From Monosporascus cannonballus (Eukaryota; Ascomycota; Sordariomycetes; Xylariales): a stretch of DNA of 64,000 nucleotides. This document shows, one piece after another, positions 62,401-64,000 of this stretch. Location: the NCBI GenBank assembly GCA_004154925.1, contig QJNS01000039.1, positions 251,009-315,008 of the forward strand. Direction: 5' to 3'. Position 1 is the first letter of the stretch; each line of letters opens with the position of its first letter. The translations under genes were made by a program, and so were the position numbers. The notes beneath the pieces were generated by a model. That model ran no database searches. It worked only from the letters and a program-made list of their open reading frames with translations, and had not been told where the DNA came from.

Positions 62401-64000
62401 TTAAATAATCCGTATTTCGTTCTAAATGTTATTTTCTATTTGTTTTCCTTTTTAATTTTTATAAGGTGATATCCATTTTTAAGATCGAATATTATGAATT
62501 ATTTAACTCTCTAAAATTAGTTTTTTATTTCCGTAATTAAGTGTAATGATATTTAGTTTTTAATAATAATGTTATTTAATTATTGATAATTAACTATAAG
62601 TCGTAATTTTTCGTCCTTTTTGGTATAAAGAAGATTAGATATCTTATTAGTAACTTTAAAGGTCGAATCCATTTTTTCTATAACCAATTTTCCAGGTATT
62701 TTTTAAAAGTACGTAACTTGTTTTTATTAAAGTTATAAATGGGGTAAAATTTCGTCGAGGAGCCTTTCTTAAAAATTATCTTATAATCTTATTCGTTATA
62801 TTTTAGTAGCTTCGTATTAAGCTTTTTTTTTAAAAAGCTGTTCGTATTCGTATTATTATGGTAACATATTAATTAAATTTTCTAATTTTTAGGGCTGCTA
62901 TTTTAGGTCGTTATTTAATTATTTTACTTTCGCTTTGATAATAATAAGGATACGTCCTATTTTTTCTGGATGCCTGTTTTTTTTCTGTTTTTTGTTTCTT
63001 TAGATAATAATGTTTTTATTATATCTTTATGCTTACATTTGTCGCTATTTTTAATCAAGTGTTAAGATTTTAATTCTTTTTTTATCCGTTAATAAGGTAT
63101 AAAATAAACTTTACTTAACCAGTCCATTTATTAATTAAAATTCCGTAATAACGTATCTATAGTAATTCTAGAATTATATTGTAATTCCTAAATAAAACGA
63201 TGTCGAAATTTATTATCTGGTATTATCCTTGGACAAAAATGTCGAAATAATTAATTTCGCGTATAATTTTCTTATTGTCGTAAGCGAATTCCTAACTTTC
63301 GACATTTATCGCTGTATAAGATTTTAACTTTTATTTCCATAGTAATTTAAATTTATTAACCACGTTTAGTATAATGTAATTTCCGCCCAAAGTTCTGCAA
63401 TTTATTATTGCGGTATATTAATACGTTTTAATTTCTATATCCAAGGTGATAAGGTTATTAACGGCTTTTATTATCGCGTTTACAGCCTTTTTAAACAATT
63501 TTTCTAATTTTTCGGGTTTCATTATCTTACGCCTTTTTTATAAATAATTCTTTTTAATTGTTTTTCGAATTTGTCAAAATTTATTTATATTTTTGTATTT
63601 AATGCGTTAAGTTCTTATATTGGTGGTTATTGCCAGCGTATGTTTTCTTCGCATTATATAAATTATTTTTGGTTTTTTTATAATTTGTTTTTCTATTAAG
63701 TAAATTATTTTTTTATAATTTCGAATATATCCTATTATGCGTTATATTAATTATCGTTTTAAAGTCGTTTTATAAATTAACATATATTTTGGATAATTCT
63801 TTTTTCATAAGTGTTTATAATAAATATTAATTGAAAATAAAAATCTGTAATAATCTTTTGGTAATATGTTTTTATTATATACTAAATCAATCCTGTTTTC
63901 TTTTGTTAATTATGTAACTAATAATAATAAAAAAGGGTTTTTTGCGGTTATTATTTTTTTCCGGACTAGCTTTTTGTTTCGGCCAGTTATTAAATAATTT
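59022..64000 (-). mobile_element. Gypsy chromovirus E7, minus strand, truncated by the window edge
   Basis: 3' LTR 59022-59437 (type-2 U3 module), polypurine tract complement at about 59438-59453, then RIP-mutated internal DNA to the end of the window. Minus-strand relics: chromodomain near 60080-60140, integrase near 60970-61060, reverse transcriptase active site near 62290-62302 (YLDN-like), gag/protease beyond about 63060. The plus-strand frame 61290-61553 is a shadow. The 5' LTR and the right target duplication lie outside the window. Confidence 0.85.

Overview
The window looks like nuclear DNA of a filamentous ascomycete (Pezizomycotina) whose repeats have been mutated by repeat-induced point mutation (RIP). 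Two gene-bearing, GC-normal stretches (1-2660 and about 53.6-59.0 kb) flank roughly 50 kb of very AT-rich sequence made almost wholly of nested, dead LTR retrotransposons. In the AT-rich part TpA is very common, CpA and TpG are scarce and CpG survives, which is the C-to-T in CpA pattern of RIP. Coding relics can still be read, but stop codons sit where Gln (CAA/CAG) and Trp codons are expected.

Layout. 11-1900: an acidic, repeat-rich protein with an AT-hook and a C-terminal POT1/Cdc13-like OB-fold domain, possibly continuing off the left edge. 2661-3622: a Copia-type 5' LTR with its primer-binding site (family 'Copia-B', minus), split by a nearly unmutated solo Gypsy LTR (2992-3360, exact TTCTG duplication). 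3919-17666: minus-strand chromovirus E1, whose right LTR is split by plus-strand chromovirus E2 (10714-17612). 17667-19690 and 28080-29027: two halves of an older Gypsy (G5), separated by an unclassified 8.4-kb element X (19691-28068) with an 11-bp target duplication. 29028-35939: chromovirus E3, with unequal LTRs and mismatched flanks. 35940-about 38655: truncated chromovirus E4. About 38656-45159: a second Copia-B LTR, split by a full-length Copia element, Copia-A (38964-44947, AAAAC duplication). 45656-46069: an unmutated Copia-B solo LTR. 46536-53241: chromovirus E6 (AAAAA duplication). 53247-56338: mixed sequence without a recognised gene. 56427-57803: decayed gene for a secreted M35-like metallopeptidase. 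57915-58610 (minus): an intact unrecognised gene. 59022-64000: chromovirus E7, running off the right edge.

How the parts relate. The nested order is supported by target-site duplications, several of which match only after allowing C-to-T/G-to-A changes. The Gypsy elements E1-E7 share LTR ends, a TATA box and an inferred transcript start. The bases next to the 5' LTR are complementary to that transcript start, as in the self-priming Tf1/sushi chromoviruses. Their U3 regions carry one of three interchangeable palindromic repeat modules. RIP is strong inside each element and fades over its outermost 100-450 bp, so small GC peaks mark element edges. No intact transposon gene remains. I found no CRISPR array, tRNA or rRNA, and no convincing new defence or metabolic system. 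The most interesting signals are the self-priming and U3-module structure, the edge-sparing pattern of RIP, element X, and the repeated acidic motif in the telomere-type protein.
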